Assembly: GCA_030655075.1 (NCBI GenBank)
Contig: JAURWE010000124.1
Coordinates: 79,362 to 143,361, forward strand
Direction: 5' to 3'
DNA: 64,000 nt
DNA from: Pararhizobium sp.
GTDB taxonomy: Bacteria; Pseudomonadota; Alphaproteobacteria; Rhizobiales; Rhizobiaceae
Within the stretch, counting starts at the first letter, position 1, and every line of letters starts with the position of its first letter. Shown here one piece after another: positions 18,844 through 28,025 of the stretch. The notes beneath the pieces were generated by a model. It did not search any database. It saw only the letters and a list, made by a program, of their open reading frames with translations, and had not been told where the DNA came from. Both the position numbers and the translations under genes were made by a program.

Positions 18844-20286
18844 ATGACGATAAGAAGCGGTCTGATTGCGGCTCTGTGTGCAACCGTAGCGTTTGGTTCT
18901 GTTTTTGACGGCGCGGCTAACGCCATGAGCCTCAAGCAGGCAATCGATCAGACACTGAAGACCAATCCGCAGATCCTGCAGGCGGCAAAAAATCGCGAGG
19001 CCGTGGAGTTCGAGCTCCGCCAGGCGCGCGGTCTTTACTTGCCATCGATCGATCTGGAATCGGGCGTCGGCAGACGCCGCCTTGCCAGCCCGACTTCGGG
19101 CGCTCTCAACTCCGATCATGACAATCTGTCGCCGAGCGACGTCAGCCTGAGCATTACCCAGACACTGTTCGACGGCGGTGCACGCCGCTCGGAAGTCGAG
19201 CGCCAGGCATCCCGCGTCGATGGCGCATCCTTCCGCGTCGTCGAACGCTCCGAGTCGCTGGCGCTTGAAGTTGTTCAGAGCTATCTGGAATACATTCTGC
19301 AGACCAAGATCGTCGCTGCCGCCTCGCAGAACAGCAGCTTTCACCAGCAGATTCTCGGCGATATCAATGACAGCATCCAGGGCGGCGCCCTGACGGACGC
19401 CGATCGCCTGCAGGGCAACGAGCGCCTGCAGGCTTCCCGCGCCCGTCTGGTTGAAGCCAAACAGGAGCTCGAAGGAACCAAGATCCGTTTCCTGAGCGTT
19501 GTCGGCGAAGCAATTTCGAACCCGCAGGTTCCGGGCTCGGTGGCAAAGCAGCTGCCACATACGCTGGATGACGCGATCTTCATCGCCGTCAAGAACAGCC
19601 CGCGCATGTCGTCGGCCGAAGCCGATATTGATGCTGCGGACGCAGGCGTCAAGGGTGCGCGCGCCGCCTATCTGCCGAAGGTCAACCTTGAGGCCAGTGC
19701 GACCACAGGCGACGACGTCGGTGGTGACCAGGGCAATACAAATGACGTGCAGGCCCGTGTCGTAGCCCGCTGGAACCTCTATCGGGGCGGCATTGACGTT
19801 GCCCGCGAGCAGGAGCAGATCCGCCGCGCCGGCGAGCAGCGCATGGTGCTTCACCAGACACGCCGCGAAGTCGAAGAATCGGTTCGCTCCGCCTGGAACG
19901 AGCGCAAGAGCCGTGGCGAACTGTCCCGCGTTCTGGCCCAGCAGTCTTCGACAAACGGTCAGCTCGTTTCGTCCTACCGCGAGCAGTTCAAGGTCGGTCA
20001 GCGCTCGCTGCTTGATGTGCTCGATGCGCAGAACACGCGTTTCAACACCGCCGTTCTGGCTGAAACAGCCCGCTTCGCCGCTCTTTTCGCCGAATACAAA
20101 ATCCTGGCAGCCGCCGGAAATCTCGTCTCGACGATGGGTCTGAAGCCGATCGATCAGGGTGACCAATACGCGCGCCAGGAATTTGCCGTTCCTGCAACCG
20201 TTCAGGAATCGAATTATGTCGAGATCGATTCGCATCAGAGTGCGGATCTGCCCTTCGATCTCCTCGCTCCGATCCGGTCGCAATAA
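18844..20286 (+). CDS. TolC-family outer membrane channel of the type I secretion system (LapE-like)
   Basis: The 480-residue protein starts with a signal peptide (MTIRSGLIAALCATVAFGS..). It carries two outer-membrane efflux repeats rich in long amphipathic helices: SLKQAIDQTLKTNPQI near the start of the first and a second half opening with TLDDAIFIAVKNSPRMSSAE. The ATG at 18844 is chosen over the TTG at 18832 because GGGGAT lies just before it. TolC-type trimers form the outer-membrane exit duct and join the ABC/HlyD inner-membrane complex encoded by the next two genes. The 643-codon antisense frame over it is a shadow. Confidence 0.9.
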   Translation: MTIRSGLIAALCATVAFGSVFDGAANAMSLKQAIDQTLKTNPQILQAAKNREAVEFELRQARGLYLPSIDLESGVGRRRLASPTSGALNSDHDNLSPSDVSLSITQTLFDGGARRSEVERQASRVDGASFRVVERSESLALEVVQSYLEYILQTKIVAAASQNSSFHQQILGDINDSIQGGALTDADRLQGNERLQASRARLVEAKQELEGTKIRFLSVVGEAISNPQVPGSVAKQLPHTLDDAIFIAVKNSPRMSSAEADIDAADAGVKGARAAYLPKVNLEASATTGDDVGGDQGNTNDVQARVVARWNLYRGGIDVAREQEQIRRAGEQRMVLHQTRREVEESVRSAWNERKSRGELSRVLAQQSSTNGQLVSSYREQFKVGQRSLLDVLDAQNTRFNTAVLAETARFAALFAEYKILAAAGNLVSTMGLKPIDQGDQYARQEFAVPATVQESNYVEIDSHQSADLPFDLLAPIRSQ

Positions 20287-20304
20287 CCGGCCAGGCGTAA
20301 GGCG

Positions 20305-22464
20305 ATGCTGAACACGCCGGTAGAAAGCACAGACGCAATTCCTCTGCGAAGTTTCAAAACTGCGTTCAAGTCGGTCGCCAAATATTACGGGCGCCCGACC
20401 TCGGATACCGTGCTGTTCTCCGGTCTGCCCGATGAGCTGACGGAATCGCTCGAGCTTGACGATGTCGAGCGCATCGCCGAACGCATCGGCCTGCAGGTTC
20501 GCAAAATCGAGGAGCGTGACTGCCGCGTCGGCAATTTCGATTGTCCCGCCGTCGTGCTTTTGCCGGAAGGCCGCGTGCTTGCCCTTCTCGACCGTGACGA
20601 CAACGGTGCGTACCTGCTCGATATGGTTTCGAAAACCGGAGAGGCCATCCGCCTGCCCGGCGACAAGCTGACCAGCTTCAAGCCTTTGGCCGCCTTTGCC
20701 TTCAGCGTCTATTACGTCAACGCGACCGAAGAGGCCCAGGTCGGCAACGCCGTCGAGATCGAGAAGCGCCACTGGCTCGCCACGACCCTCATCCCCTATT
20801 GGCGCACCTATGTGCGCGTGATCGTCGCAGCCCTATTCATCAACATCATTGCGCTCGGCTCGCCGCTGTTTACGATGAACGTCTATGACCGGGTTCTGCC
20901 CAACAAGGCGATCCCGACCCTCTGGGTTCTGGCGATCGGCATCACGCTTGCCTATCTCTTCGATTTTCTTTTGAAAACGGCCCGGGCCGAGCTGATCGAC
21001 TATGCCGGGCGAAAGGCGGATCTGCGCCTGTCGCAGGTGATTTTCGACAAGGTGCTGAACTCGACGCTGGCATCGCGGCCGATGTCGACAGGGGAATATG
21101 CAAACCGCGTGACGCAATACGAGTTCGTCCGCGAGTTCTTCACGTCCAACACCATCGGCGTGCTGATCGACAGTTTCTTCGTCTTCATCTTCCTGTTCGT
21201 CATCTATCTGATTGCCGGCTGGCTGGTGGTCATCCCGGCTGTTGCATTTGTTCTGACCGTCATCGTCGGCCTTGTTGCCCAGGCCCGGATCGGCAAGAGC
21301 ATGGCCACGGCCGCCAATGAAGCGTCGCGCCGCCAGTCGCTGCTTGTCGAAACCATCTCGACGATTGAAACGCTGAAGAGCCTCAGTGCCGAAGCCGGTA
21401 TGCTGCGCCGCTGGCAGGAGCTGACAAAGAATTCCAGCCGCACCAGCGAGAAGATCAAGCAAATCTCGTCCAACGCCGTCAACACGACGACCTTCATCCA
21501 GCAGACCGTCGGCACGCTGATCGTCATCGCCGGCGCCTACGAATTCTCCGAAGGCCGGATCGCCATGGGCGCGATCATTGCCACCGTCATGCTGGCCAGC
21601 CGCGCCGGCGCGCCGCTCGGACAGATCGCCATGACGCTTGCCCGTTTCCGGCAGGCAACCATGTCGCTGCGCATTCTCGACAAGATCATGGAACAGCCCG
21701 ACGACCGGCCATCGACGGCAGGCTTCGTCAACCGGCAGATCCGCCAGGGCAGCTTCCGCTTCGAGGACGTGGCGTTTCAGTATCCCGGCTCGGATTATCC
21801 CGTCATCAACCAGCTGTCCTTCTCGGTCAACGAAGGCGAAAAGGTCGGCATCATCGGCCGCATCGGCTCCGGCAAGACGACCATCGGCCGCCTGCTCGAC
21901 GGGCTCTATCTACCCACCTCCGGCCGCGTGCTGATCGACGGCGTCGATATCCGCCAGTACCACATGGCCGAGGTCCGTTCGGCGGTTGCCGTTGCCGGGC
22001 AATCCTCGGAGCTCTTTTCCGGCACGGTCAAGGAGAACCTGCTGATGGGCCGGGCCGATGCCACCGACGACGAGCTTCTCGAAGTGGCCCGCATGACCGG
22101 CGTCGATCAGTTCGTCGCCAATCACCCGCGCGGTTTCGACATGCCGGTGGGCGAGCGTGGCAGCAATCTGTCGAGCGGCCAGAAACAGGCGCTGACGATC
22201 GCCCGGCTGCTGCTGGTCAGGCCAAAGATCGTCTTCCTCGATGAACCATCCGGCGCCATGGATCTGGCCAGCGAGCGCCACCTCATCAACAGGCTCACCG
22301 ACGCCTTCGGGCCGAAGACGACACTGCTGATCGCCACGCATCGCCACAGCATGCTGGAACTGGTCGATCGCCTGATCGTCATCGACAAGGGCCGCATTGT
22401 TGCCGATGGTCCCAAGGCGCAAGTCGTCGAATCGATGCAACGCGGCCGTCTGGGGCAAGCATGA
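20305..22464 (+). CDS. Type I secretion ABC transporter, LapB-like (permease-ATPase with N-terminal C39-like domain)
   Basis: The 719-residue protein has an N-terminal peptidase-C39-like domain (about 20-140) with no obvious catalytic Cys motif, as in LapB/HlyB-type exporters of RTX proteins. It then has a six-helix membrane domain (about 165-450) and an ATPase domain. Walker A is GRIGSGKT (518-525), the signature LSSGQ is at 622-626, Walker B has Asp646-Glu647, and the switch His is His679. It powers export of the adhesin together with TolC and HlyD partners. The gene follows the TolC gene by 18 bp and overlaps the HlyD gene by 4 bp (ATGA), so it is one operon. The substrate is inferred from context. 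Confidence 0.93.
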   Translation: MLNTPVESTDAIPLRSFKTAFKSVAKYYGRPTSDTVLFSGLPDELTESLELDDVERIAERIGLQVRKIEERDCRVGNFDCPAVVLLPEGRVLALLDRDDNGAYLLDMVSKTGEAIRLPGDKLTSFKPLAAFAFSVYYVNATEEAQVGNAVEIEKRHWLATTLIPYWRTYVRVIVAALFINIIALGSPLFTMNVYDRVLPNKAIPTLWVLAIGITLAYLFDFLLKTARAELIDYAGRKADLRLSQVIFDKVLNSTLASRPMSTGEYANRVTQYEFVREFFTSNTIGVLIDSFFVFIFLFVIYLIAGWLVVIPAVAFVLTVIVGLVAQARIGKSMATAANEASRRQSLLVETISTIETLKSLSAEAGMLRRWQELTKNSSRTSEKIKQISSNAVNTTTFIQQTVGTLIVIAGAYEFSEGRIAMGAIIATVMLASRAGAPLGQIAMTLARFRQATMSLRILDKIMEQPDDRPSTAGFVNRQIRQGSFRFEDVAFQYPGSDYPVINQLSFSVNEGEKVGIIGRIGSGKTTIGRLLDGLYLPTSGRVLIDGVDIRQYHMAEVRSAVAVAGQSSELFSGTVKENLLMGRADATDDELLEVARMTGVDQFVANHPRGFDMPVGERGSNLSSGQKQALTIARLLLVRPKIVFLDEPSGAMDLASERHLINRLTDAFGPKTTLLIATHRHSMLELVDRLIVIDKGRIVADGPKAQVVESMQRGRLGQA

Positions 22465-23753
22465 GCAAAGCGAAAATCGACAATCCGCCGCTGTTTGCCC
22501 GGGCCATTCTCGGCCTCGTGGCGCTGTGCATCGTCTGCTTCGTCGCCTGGGCCGCCTTTGCCGAAATCGACGAGCTGGCGCGCGGCGAAGGCCGCGTCAT
22601 TCCCGTCTCGAAGACCCAGATCGTCCAGACGTCCGAAGCCGGCATCGTTCAGGACATCGCCGTGACACTCGGCCAGATCGTTCGCAAGGGCCAGCTGCTG
22701 GTACAGCTTCAGAATACAACGACGGAATCCTCGCTCGGCGAATCCGTCGCCAAGGCGCGGGCGCTGGGCGCCAAGGTCGCCCGCCTGACGCTGGAAGAGG
22801 CCGGAGACTATGTCGCCGATTTCAAATGCCCGGCCGAAATCCTCGCTGTCGCCAAGGACGTCTGCATCAACGAGCAGAAGCTGCTCGATGCCAACCGCGC
22901 CAGCTATCGCAACAAGATCAGCGTGCTCAACGAACGCACCAAACAGAAGCAGAACGAGCTTAGCGAAGCGCACGCCAACATTGCTCATCTGAAGCAGAAC
23001 ATCTCCAGCGCCGAACGCCAGCGCGATCTGATCGCCCCGCTTGCCCGCAAGAAGCTGGTGGCCGAAACCGAAGTGCTGAAAGTCGAGCGCGACCTGCTCG
23101 ACCAGCAGGGGCAGCTCACGGTCTATGAAGAGAGCCTGGCCCGGCTGCAGGGTGCGATCGACGAGGCCAAGCTGATGGCCAACGACGTTTCGCTGGAACT
23201 GCAGCAGCAGGCCTTGACGGAAAAGGCACAGACGCTGTCGGAACTGTCCGTCGTCGACGAAACCATTCGCGGCGCCACCGACCGGGTCAAGCGCACCGAT
23301 ATCCGTTCGCCCGTCGATGGCATCGTCAACACGCTGGAAGTGAACACGATCGGCGCCTATGTCGATCCTGGCAGCGTTATTGCCGGCGTCGTGCCGACAG
23401 CCGATACGCTTCTGGTCGAAGCCCGCATATCACCGCGCGACGTCGCCTTCCTGCGGCGCGGCCAGAAGGCCGTGGTCAAGGTGACCGCCTATGACTTCTC
23501 GATTTTCGGCGGGCTCGATGGCGAGGTGACCAACATCTCCGCTGATAGCCTGGTGGAGAAGGAAAAGGGCGAGACCTATTATCTCGTGCAGGTGAAGACC
23601 AACACGTCGGAGCTTGAGCGAAACGGCCAGTCCTATCCGATCATGCCGGGCATGGTCGCCTCCGTCGAAATCATGACCGGGCGCAAGACCATCCTCAGCT
23701 ATCTCCTGAAGCCGATCAACAAGGCGCGCTCGGAAGCGCTGACGGAGCGTTGA
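22461..23753 (+). CDS. HlyD-family membrane fusion protein of the type I secretion system (LapC-like)
   Basis: The 430-residue protein has a short cytoplasmic N-terminus, one membrane helix (about 12-34), a lipoyl-like half motif (GIVQDIAVTLGQIVRKGQLL), a long coiled coil (about 145-275), the second lipoyl half (RSPVDGIVNTLEVNTIGAYV) and a beta-barrel ending in the family motif MPGMVASVEIMTGRKTILSY. It bridges the ABC transporter and the TolC duct. Its ATG overlaps the stop of the ABC gene, indicating translational coupling. Confidence 0.93.
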   Translation: MSKAKIDNPPLFARAILGLVALCIVCFVAWAAFAEIDELARGEGRVIPVSKTQIVQTSEAGIVQDIAVTLGQIVRKGQLLVQLQNTTTESSLGESVAKARALGAKVARLTLEEAGDYVADFKCPAEILAVAKDVCINEQKLLDANRASYRNKISVLNERTKQKQNELSEAHANIAHLKQNISSAERQRDLIAPLARKKLVAETEVLKVERDLLDQQGQLTVYEESLARLQGAIDEAKLMANDVSLELQQQALTEKAQTLSELSVVDETIRGATDRVKRTDIRSPVDGIVNTLEVNTIGAYVDPGSVIAGVVPTADTLLVEARISPRDVAFLRRGQKAVVKVTAYDFSIFGGLDGEVTNISADSLVEKEKGETYYLVQVKTNTSELERNGQSYPIMPGMVASVEIMTGRKTILSYLLKPINKARSEALTER

Positions 23754-23754
23754 T

Positions 23755-24420
23755 GTGGCAACGGACGATATTCTGCCGAGTGGTGGTCTGTCTTCGCCCG
23801 CCCCGGAGACACGGGAGTTCCTGCCGAAAGTCTCACCCAGCGAGGTCGAGCCGCATTTCAGGGCCATCAGCGGCAAGGCCGGCGAACGCCGCGGCATAAG
23901 GCTGGAGCGAATTTACTGGGACGCGCTCGGCCGCATCGCCGCCGATGCGGGTGCCCGCACCGCAGATATTGTCGATCTGGTCGCCAGGCAGACGTCAGAT
24001 TCCACCAATCTCGCTTCGCTGCTGCGCGCCATCAGCCTGAAATGGTCGATCTGCAAGGTCGAGTTGCTCGAGGCAAAGGCCTCGATGGGCAACCTGAACG
24101 CCATCGTCCAGGCCTCTCCGTCCCCGACGCTCGTCCTCACCAACGATCGCAAGATCTTCCTCTTCAACGATCCGTTTCTGACGATGTTGCGCAACAGGCT
24201 GTCCCTCAACGACACGGCACAGCTGAAAAAGGGATTGCGTTTCCTGATCGACATCCAGATCGACGAGGCGCTTAGAACCCTCAACGCCAATCACGGCACC
24301 ATCATCCGCACCGGCTTCAGCATCGGCCTCAACCTCCAGACCATGCGCGGAAAAATCAACATCGCCCCGGCACCCGCCCACGAGGATTCCATGCTGATCG
24401 GCTACGTCTCGGGGTTTTGA
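23755..24420 (+). CDS. Ribbon-helix-helix plus PAS-like protein in the exporter operon
   Basis: The GTG start at 23755 lies one base after the HlyD stop. The 221-residue protein has a ribbon-helix-helix segment (RLERIYWDALGRIAADAG, about residues 49-66), a helical linker and a PAS-like segment (NAIVQASPSPTLVLTNDRKI then FNDPFLTML). RHH_4-type domains bind DNA or act as small regulators, and PAS-like folds bind small ligands or partners. The tight coupling suggests it regulates or senses something connected to adhesin export. I do not recognise a named homologue. The region 3' of it has no clear terminator. Confidence 0.65.
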   Translation: MATDDILPSGGLSSPAPETREFLPKVSPSEVEPHFRAISGKAGERRGIRLERIYWDALGRIAADAGARTADIVDLVARQTSDSTNLASLLRAISLKWSICKVELLEAKASMGNLNAIVQASPSPTLVLTNDRKIFLFNDPFLTMLRNRLSLNDTAQLKKGLRFLIDIQIDEALRTLNANHGTIIRTGFSIGLNLQTMRGKINIAPAPAHEDSMLIGYVSGF

Positions 24421-24708
24421 CCTCCGGCTGTTGGTTTCCACACAGACCTGAGCCGGTTAGGCAGATAATTTCCATTGAAAATTGAGCTTCGACAAGAAAC
24501 GGTCATTTCGGCGGACCGATGATTTGACCTTGATCGGTGTATCGATTCCACAATCAACACGACCGAGCATGAGCGCCGCTTCACACCCACCGGCGAGGCA
24601 GGGATCTGTTCGATAGCCAATACAGCTGCCTTGGGCAAAGCTCAGGGTCTAAGTGGTCCGGTTGAACGACGGTGTCCAGATTGAAATCGGTTGAATTCCC
24701 GACGTCTA
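24421..24708. other. Gap with a possible gene remnant
   Basis: This 288-bp stretch has no convincing gene. On the minus strand a frame without a good start, ending at 24457, reads ALMLGRVDCGIDTPIKVK and then a basic tail. It looks protein-like and may be the end of a decayed gene. No RNA gene or promoter is recognised. Confidence 0.3.
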
Positions 24709-24957
24709 CTAAGCCGAGAACTTCACGCTGACACCACGCTGGCGAAAATACGCCTGCATGATCTTGCGGCCTTGGCGGTTGCTTTGCGCCAGTTTGGATG
24801 GATCGAAGACGGCCTCTTTTGCTCCTTCCCGGGCCATAGCCACCTTTAAGGCAGCAATATACTCGTCGATGCCGGCATTGTCCGATTGCAGCGACTGGTA
24901 GATCTTATCGGTCGCCTCGGCGACGGTCTGGTTGGTCACGGTATATTCCTTTGCCAC
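24709..24957 (-). CDS. Small conserved-looking protein of unknown function (82 aa)
   Basis: Starts at GTG 24957 (MAKEYTVTNQTVAEATDKIY..) and encodes a charged, probably all-helical soluble protein with a basic C-terminus (RQGRKIMQAYFRQRGV). No signal peptide or known motif is seen. It is not obviously cotranscribed with anything. Composition matches the surrounding genes, so it is probably real; function unknown. Confidence 0.55.
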   Translation of the reverse strand: MAKEYTVTNQTVAEATDKIYQSLQSDNAGIDEYIAALKVAMAREGAKEAVFDPSKLAQSNRQGRKIMQAYFRQRGVSVKFSA

Positions 24958-25066
24958 TCACTCAAATCGGCCGATACCATAGATCGGCACAGTGATCTAT
25001 CGCCTGAGTGGTTATGTAAACATCGGTTGATCGACGCAAGTAATTCGATCCGGCGGGCCAGGCGGG

Positions 25067-25267
25067 TCACCTATTTCTTGCTGCCTTTGCGGTCATCAAC
25101 GCGTTCAGATCCTGATAGCAGGGGCCAAAGGTCTGGAAAATGCGTTTCGCCTCGTCATCGGACAGGCCGTACATGCGTTGAAATTCCCCGAGCGACAGTG
25201 ATCGTCCCCGCTTCAGATAGCGCTGCCGCCTGAACGCAAGAAGGTCCTCAATCTGTTCGTCGTTCAA
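25067..25267 (-). CDS. Small protein, paralogue of the protein at 41136 (66 aa)
   Basis: The frame extends upstream, but TTG at 25267 is chosen because GGAAGGAG sits 6-7 nt before it. The product LNDEQIEDLLAFRRQRYLKR.. shares a pattern with the 67-residue protein at 41136: F-x-x-x-Y-x-LSDD(E/D)A(K/Q)RIF, then GP, then LN/LD-A-(L/V)M-x-AKA-x-R. It is divergent from the histidine kinase gene at 25455, while its paralogue follows a response regulator gene. A role as a small signalling partner is plausible but unproven. It does not look like NepR. Confidence 0.65.
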   Translation of the reverse strand: MNDEQIEDLLAFRRQRYLKRGRSLSLGEFQRMYGLSDDEAKRIFQTFGPCYQDLNALMTAKAARNR

Positions 25268-25454
25268 CGCGTTTCTCCTTCCGCAATCACAAACATTGTG
25301 CGTCTGGGATTGGTACAGCCGGGCGAAAATCCACGTCAATTACATTTGATAAGCAGACTTGCACCGTTTGCCCATATCGGTCCGATTGGCCGCAAATGGT
25401 ATCTGAGAAACGACGACTCGCGAATTGCAGCGTCTTCTGTCATGAGTCTCCATC

Positions 25455-26813
25455 ATGCCCATAAGCACGCGTCAGTTTGTCACCTCCAGTTTCGTGCTCG
25501 TCATCCTTGGCGTCATCGCGCTGTGCGCCATTATCACGTCGTCGATCTGGTTGGTTGAACGGGCGCAGAACCTTTCCGAGGCTGTTTTCGAGGCCCGGGA
25601 TGTGAAGGCGCTTGCGGTGGAACTGCGCTCGACGCTGCAGGCGGCGGAATCGAGCCAGCGTGGCTACCTCTACACCGGCAACGAGATCTATCTGTCGCCC
25701 TATGACCAGGCGAAACAGGCGGCACATGCAGCCGTGGCCTTTCTCCCCGCAACCTTGGCCAGTTATCCCCGCCTATCGTCTGCGGTCGACCGGCTTGCCC
25801 AGGTTGCCGGCGAAAAGATCTTGGAGATGGATGCGTCGATTGCGCTCACGAAGGCAGGCAAACAGGCCGAGGCGCTGTCGCTGATCCGGACGAACCGCGG
25901 CAAGCTGCAGATGGACGAGATCAATGTCTTTGTCTCGGGGATCACCTTTGCGGCAGACGACCGGCTGTCGACGCTGGTGAACGAGCAGATCGAGAACGCC
26001 ATCTGGCTTCGCCTGATCTCGGTCATAGACGGCGGCATAATGTTGCTGCTCGTCGGCGGCGCGGTGTTCATTGTCCTGAAATACACGCGCGAGCTTAGAG
26101 ATACGCAGCGTGAGCTGGCCCGTTCGAACGACCGGCTGGAACACAGGGTGGTCGAGCGCACGGCCGAGCTGGCTGTGGCGAACGAACATATGCGCGCCGC
26201 CCGGGACCGGGCCGAGGTTTTGCTGAACGAAGTGAACCATCGTGTCGCCAATAGCCTGACGCTGGTCAGTTCGCTGATCACCCTTCAGTCTCGTTCGCTG
26301 AACGACGATGTCGCCAAGACCGCCCTTGATGAAACAAAGGCGAGGGTCCAGGCGATCGCCATGGTACACCGGCGTCTCTATGATTCCGGCGTGGGCCAGG
26401 AGATCGCGCTGGATGAATATCTCACCGGGCTGCTCGATCAGTTCAAGATGACTGTCGCTTCTCCCAATGCGATTTCTCTGAAATACGATTTCGTCCCGAT
26501 GGCCCTGAAGACAGATGCCAGCGTCAACCTGGGCGTCATTGTCTCGGAATGGGTGATGAATGCCTACAAATATGCCTATCCCGATACGGGCGGCGAAATC
26601 AGAATTGGCCTTACACGGCAGGATCATGACGTCGCGGTCCTGAAGGTGGAGGATGATGGCATCGGCCGCAACGAACAGAGCCCGGCGCAGGGCACGGGGC
26701 TCGGCACGCGGATCGTCATGGCCATGGCGTCGAGCATGGGCGGCACCATCGCCTATGAGAGGCGCCACCCGGGAACCAGCGCCAGCCTATCGTTCCCGGC
26801 AGCCGCCCATTGA
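25455..26813 (+). CDS. CHASE3-domain HisKA_2-type sensor histidine kinase
   Basis: The 452-residue protein has an N-terminal membrane helix (about 10-33), a periplasmic CHASE3 domain (about 37-175; motif ESSQRGYLYTGNEIYL), a second helix (about 186-209), a coiled coil, and a HisKA_2 phosphoacceptor segment (LNEVNHRVANSLTLV, His262). A HATPase domain follows with an N-box-like VSEWVMNAYKYAYP and a G-box near GTGLGTRIV. Family knowledge: such kinases often feed the PhyR-NepR-EcfG general stress pathway in alphaproteobacteria. Several EcfG-like promoters in this window fit that, but the partner is not encoded here. The next gene encodes a periplasmic binding protein that could present a ligand to the CHASE3 domain. 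Confidence 0.88.
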   Translation: MPISTRQFVTSSFVLVILGVIALCAIITSSIWLVERAQNLSEAVFEARDVKALAVELRSTLQAAESSQRGYLYTGNEIYLSPYDQAKQAAHAAVAFLPATLASYPRLSSAVDRLAQVAGEKILEMDASIALTKAGKQAEALSLIRTNRGKLQMDEINVFVSGITFAADDRLSTLVNEQIENAIWLRLISVIDGGIMLLLVGGAVFIVLKYTRELRDTQRELARSNDRLEHRVVERTAELAVANEHMRAARDRAEVLLNEVNHRVANSLTLVSSLITLQSRSLNDDVAKTALDETKARVQAIAMVHRRLYDSGVGQEIALDEYLTGLLDQFKMTVASPNAISLKYDFVPMALKTDASVNLGVIVSEWVMNAYKYAYPDTGGEIRIGLTRQDHDVAVLKVEDDGIGRNEQSPAQGTGLGTRIVMAMASSMGGTIAYERRHPGTSASLSFPAAAH

Positions 26814-26851
26814 CCAAGTCCAGAATTACCAGGTGGAGGCCGAGAACCCGC

Positions 26852-27979
26852 ATGTTGAAGATCAGTCCGCTTCAGGGTCTTGTCGTGGTTTCCATGCTGG
26901 GACTGTTCGGCGGCAGCACCCCGGCACTGGCGGAGGGGATTTCGACGCCTGTCGAACTGCCGGCCTTCGATCCGTCTGCCGCCGCCTGCAAATCGCCTGT
27001 CGGTCTCAGCCGCAGTCTGGTGTTTGCCCAGGACAACGACAGGCAATTCATCCAGGGGGTCAAGCTCGGCCTGTCCCAGGCGGCAAAACGGCGGGGCCTG
27101 GAGTTCTCCGTCTCGCTCGCTAAGGACGATGCCGCGACCATGACGGCGGATGTCGACCGGGCGGTTTTAGCGAACGCGGGTGCGGTTGTTGCCGCCCCGA
27201 TCGATGCCCTGGCTCTGGCACCCTCGCTGACGGCAGCCATTGAAAAAGGCATCTATGTCGGAACCGTCGTGCCGCCTCCGGCCGTAACCATTCTCAATGC
27301 GCCGCAATATCTGACCGGCGAACGGCTGGCGGTGGCGGCATCGGACTACATCGTCAACAAGCTCGATGGCCGGGCCAATGTGGTGCTGTTGACCCACGAC
27401 AGCTTGCAGTTCCTGGCACCCAGGTTCAAAGCCATGCGGGATGTGCTGGGAAAGCTTCCCGATGTCCGCATCGTCGCCGATATTTCACCGAGCCCGGTCA
27501 ATGTCGAGGGCGGTTATGCGATGATGAAACTCATCTTGCTCGCCCATCCGAAGATCGATGTCGTGCTCGGGGCGGACACGGTCGTGCTTGGCGCCTTGAA
27601 GGCGCTGCGGGAAGAAGGCCAGGCTTCGCCCGAACAGTTCATCGGCGGCATTGACGGCGAGCCGGATGCGCTGGCGGAGTTGCGCGATCGGCAGAGCCCC
27701 TACAAGGCTAGCGTCAGCCTTGCGTCTCCAGTGTTCGGCTATGCTCTCGGCTGGTACGCGGCCGACTGGCTCGACGGCAAGAGCGTGCCGCAGGCCATGG
27801 ATATCCTGCCGAAACTGCTGACCGGCGAGACAATCGAGGCCTATGAACGCGAGCTTCAGGATCCGGAAGCAATCTTTGCGGATGCAGGCAAGCGCGGCGA
27901 ATATCTGCGGATGTATGGCAACATCTGCTTTGACACGCGCGACCGGTTCCTGAATTTCCCGTGGTCGTCGGACCGATAG
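26852..27979 (+). CDS. Ribose-type periplasmic substrate-binding protein
   Basis: The 375-residue protein has a cleavable signal peptide (MLKISPLQGLVVVSMLGLFG..ALA) and a two-lobe Peripla_BP_4-type fold, with hallmarks such as QDNDRQFIQGVKLGLSQAAK and IDVVLGADTVVLGALKALRE. The ATG at 26852 is chosen over the TTG at 26810 because it gives a proper signal peptide and follows AGGTGGAGG. No ABC permease or ATPase is adjacent. Placement 38 bp after the kinase suggests either a sensory role with that kinase or an orphan transport component. Confidence 0.75.
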   Translation: MLKISPLQGLVVVSMLGLFGGSTPALAEGISTPVELPAFDPSAAACKSPVGLSRSLVFAQDNDRQFIQGVKLGLSQAAKRRGLEFSVSLAKDDAATMTADVDRAVLANAGAVVAAPIDALALAPSLTAAIEKGIYVGTVVPPPAVTILNAPQYLTGERLAVAASDYIVNKLDGRANVVLLTHDSLQFLAPRFKAMRDVLGKLPDVRIVADISPSPVNVEGGYAMMKLILLAHPKIDVVLGADTVVLGALKALREEGQASPEQFIGGIDGEPDALAELRDRQSPYKASVSLASPVFGYALGWYAADWLDGKSVPQAMDILPKLLTGETIEAYERELQDPEAIFADAGKRGEYLRMYGNICFDTRDRFLNFPWSSDR

Positions 27980-27999
27980 GGGTTGACGCTCAGGACCTG

Positions 28000-28014
28000 G
28001 CGAGACCTTCTCGC
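28000..28014. terminator. Possible bidirectional terminator between convergent genes
   Basis: A 6-bp stem GCGAGA-CCT-TCTCGC lies in the 46-bp gap between two convergent genes and is followed by ACAAAACTTTT. The stem is short, so this is tentative. Confidence 0.35.
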
Positions 28015-28025
28015 GACAAAACTTT

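Noticed and set aside
18841..20772. 643-codon minus-strand frame across the TolC and ABC genes
   Set aside because: Shadow of well-supported plus-strand genes.
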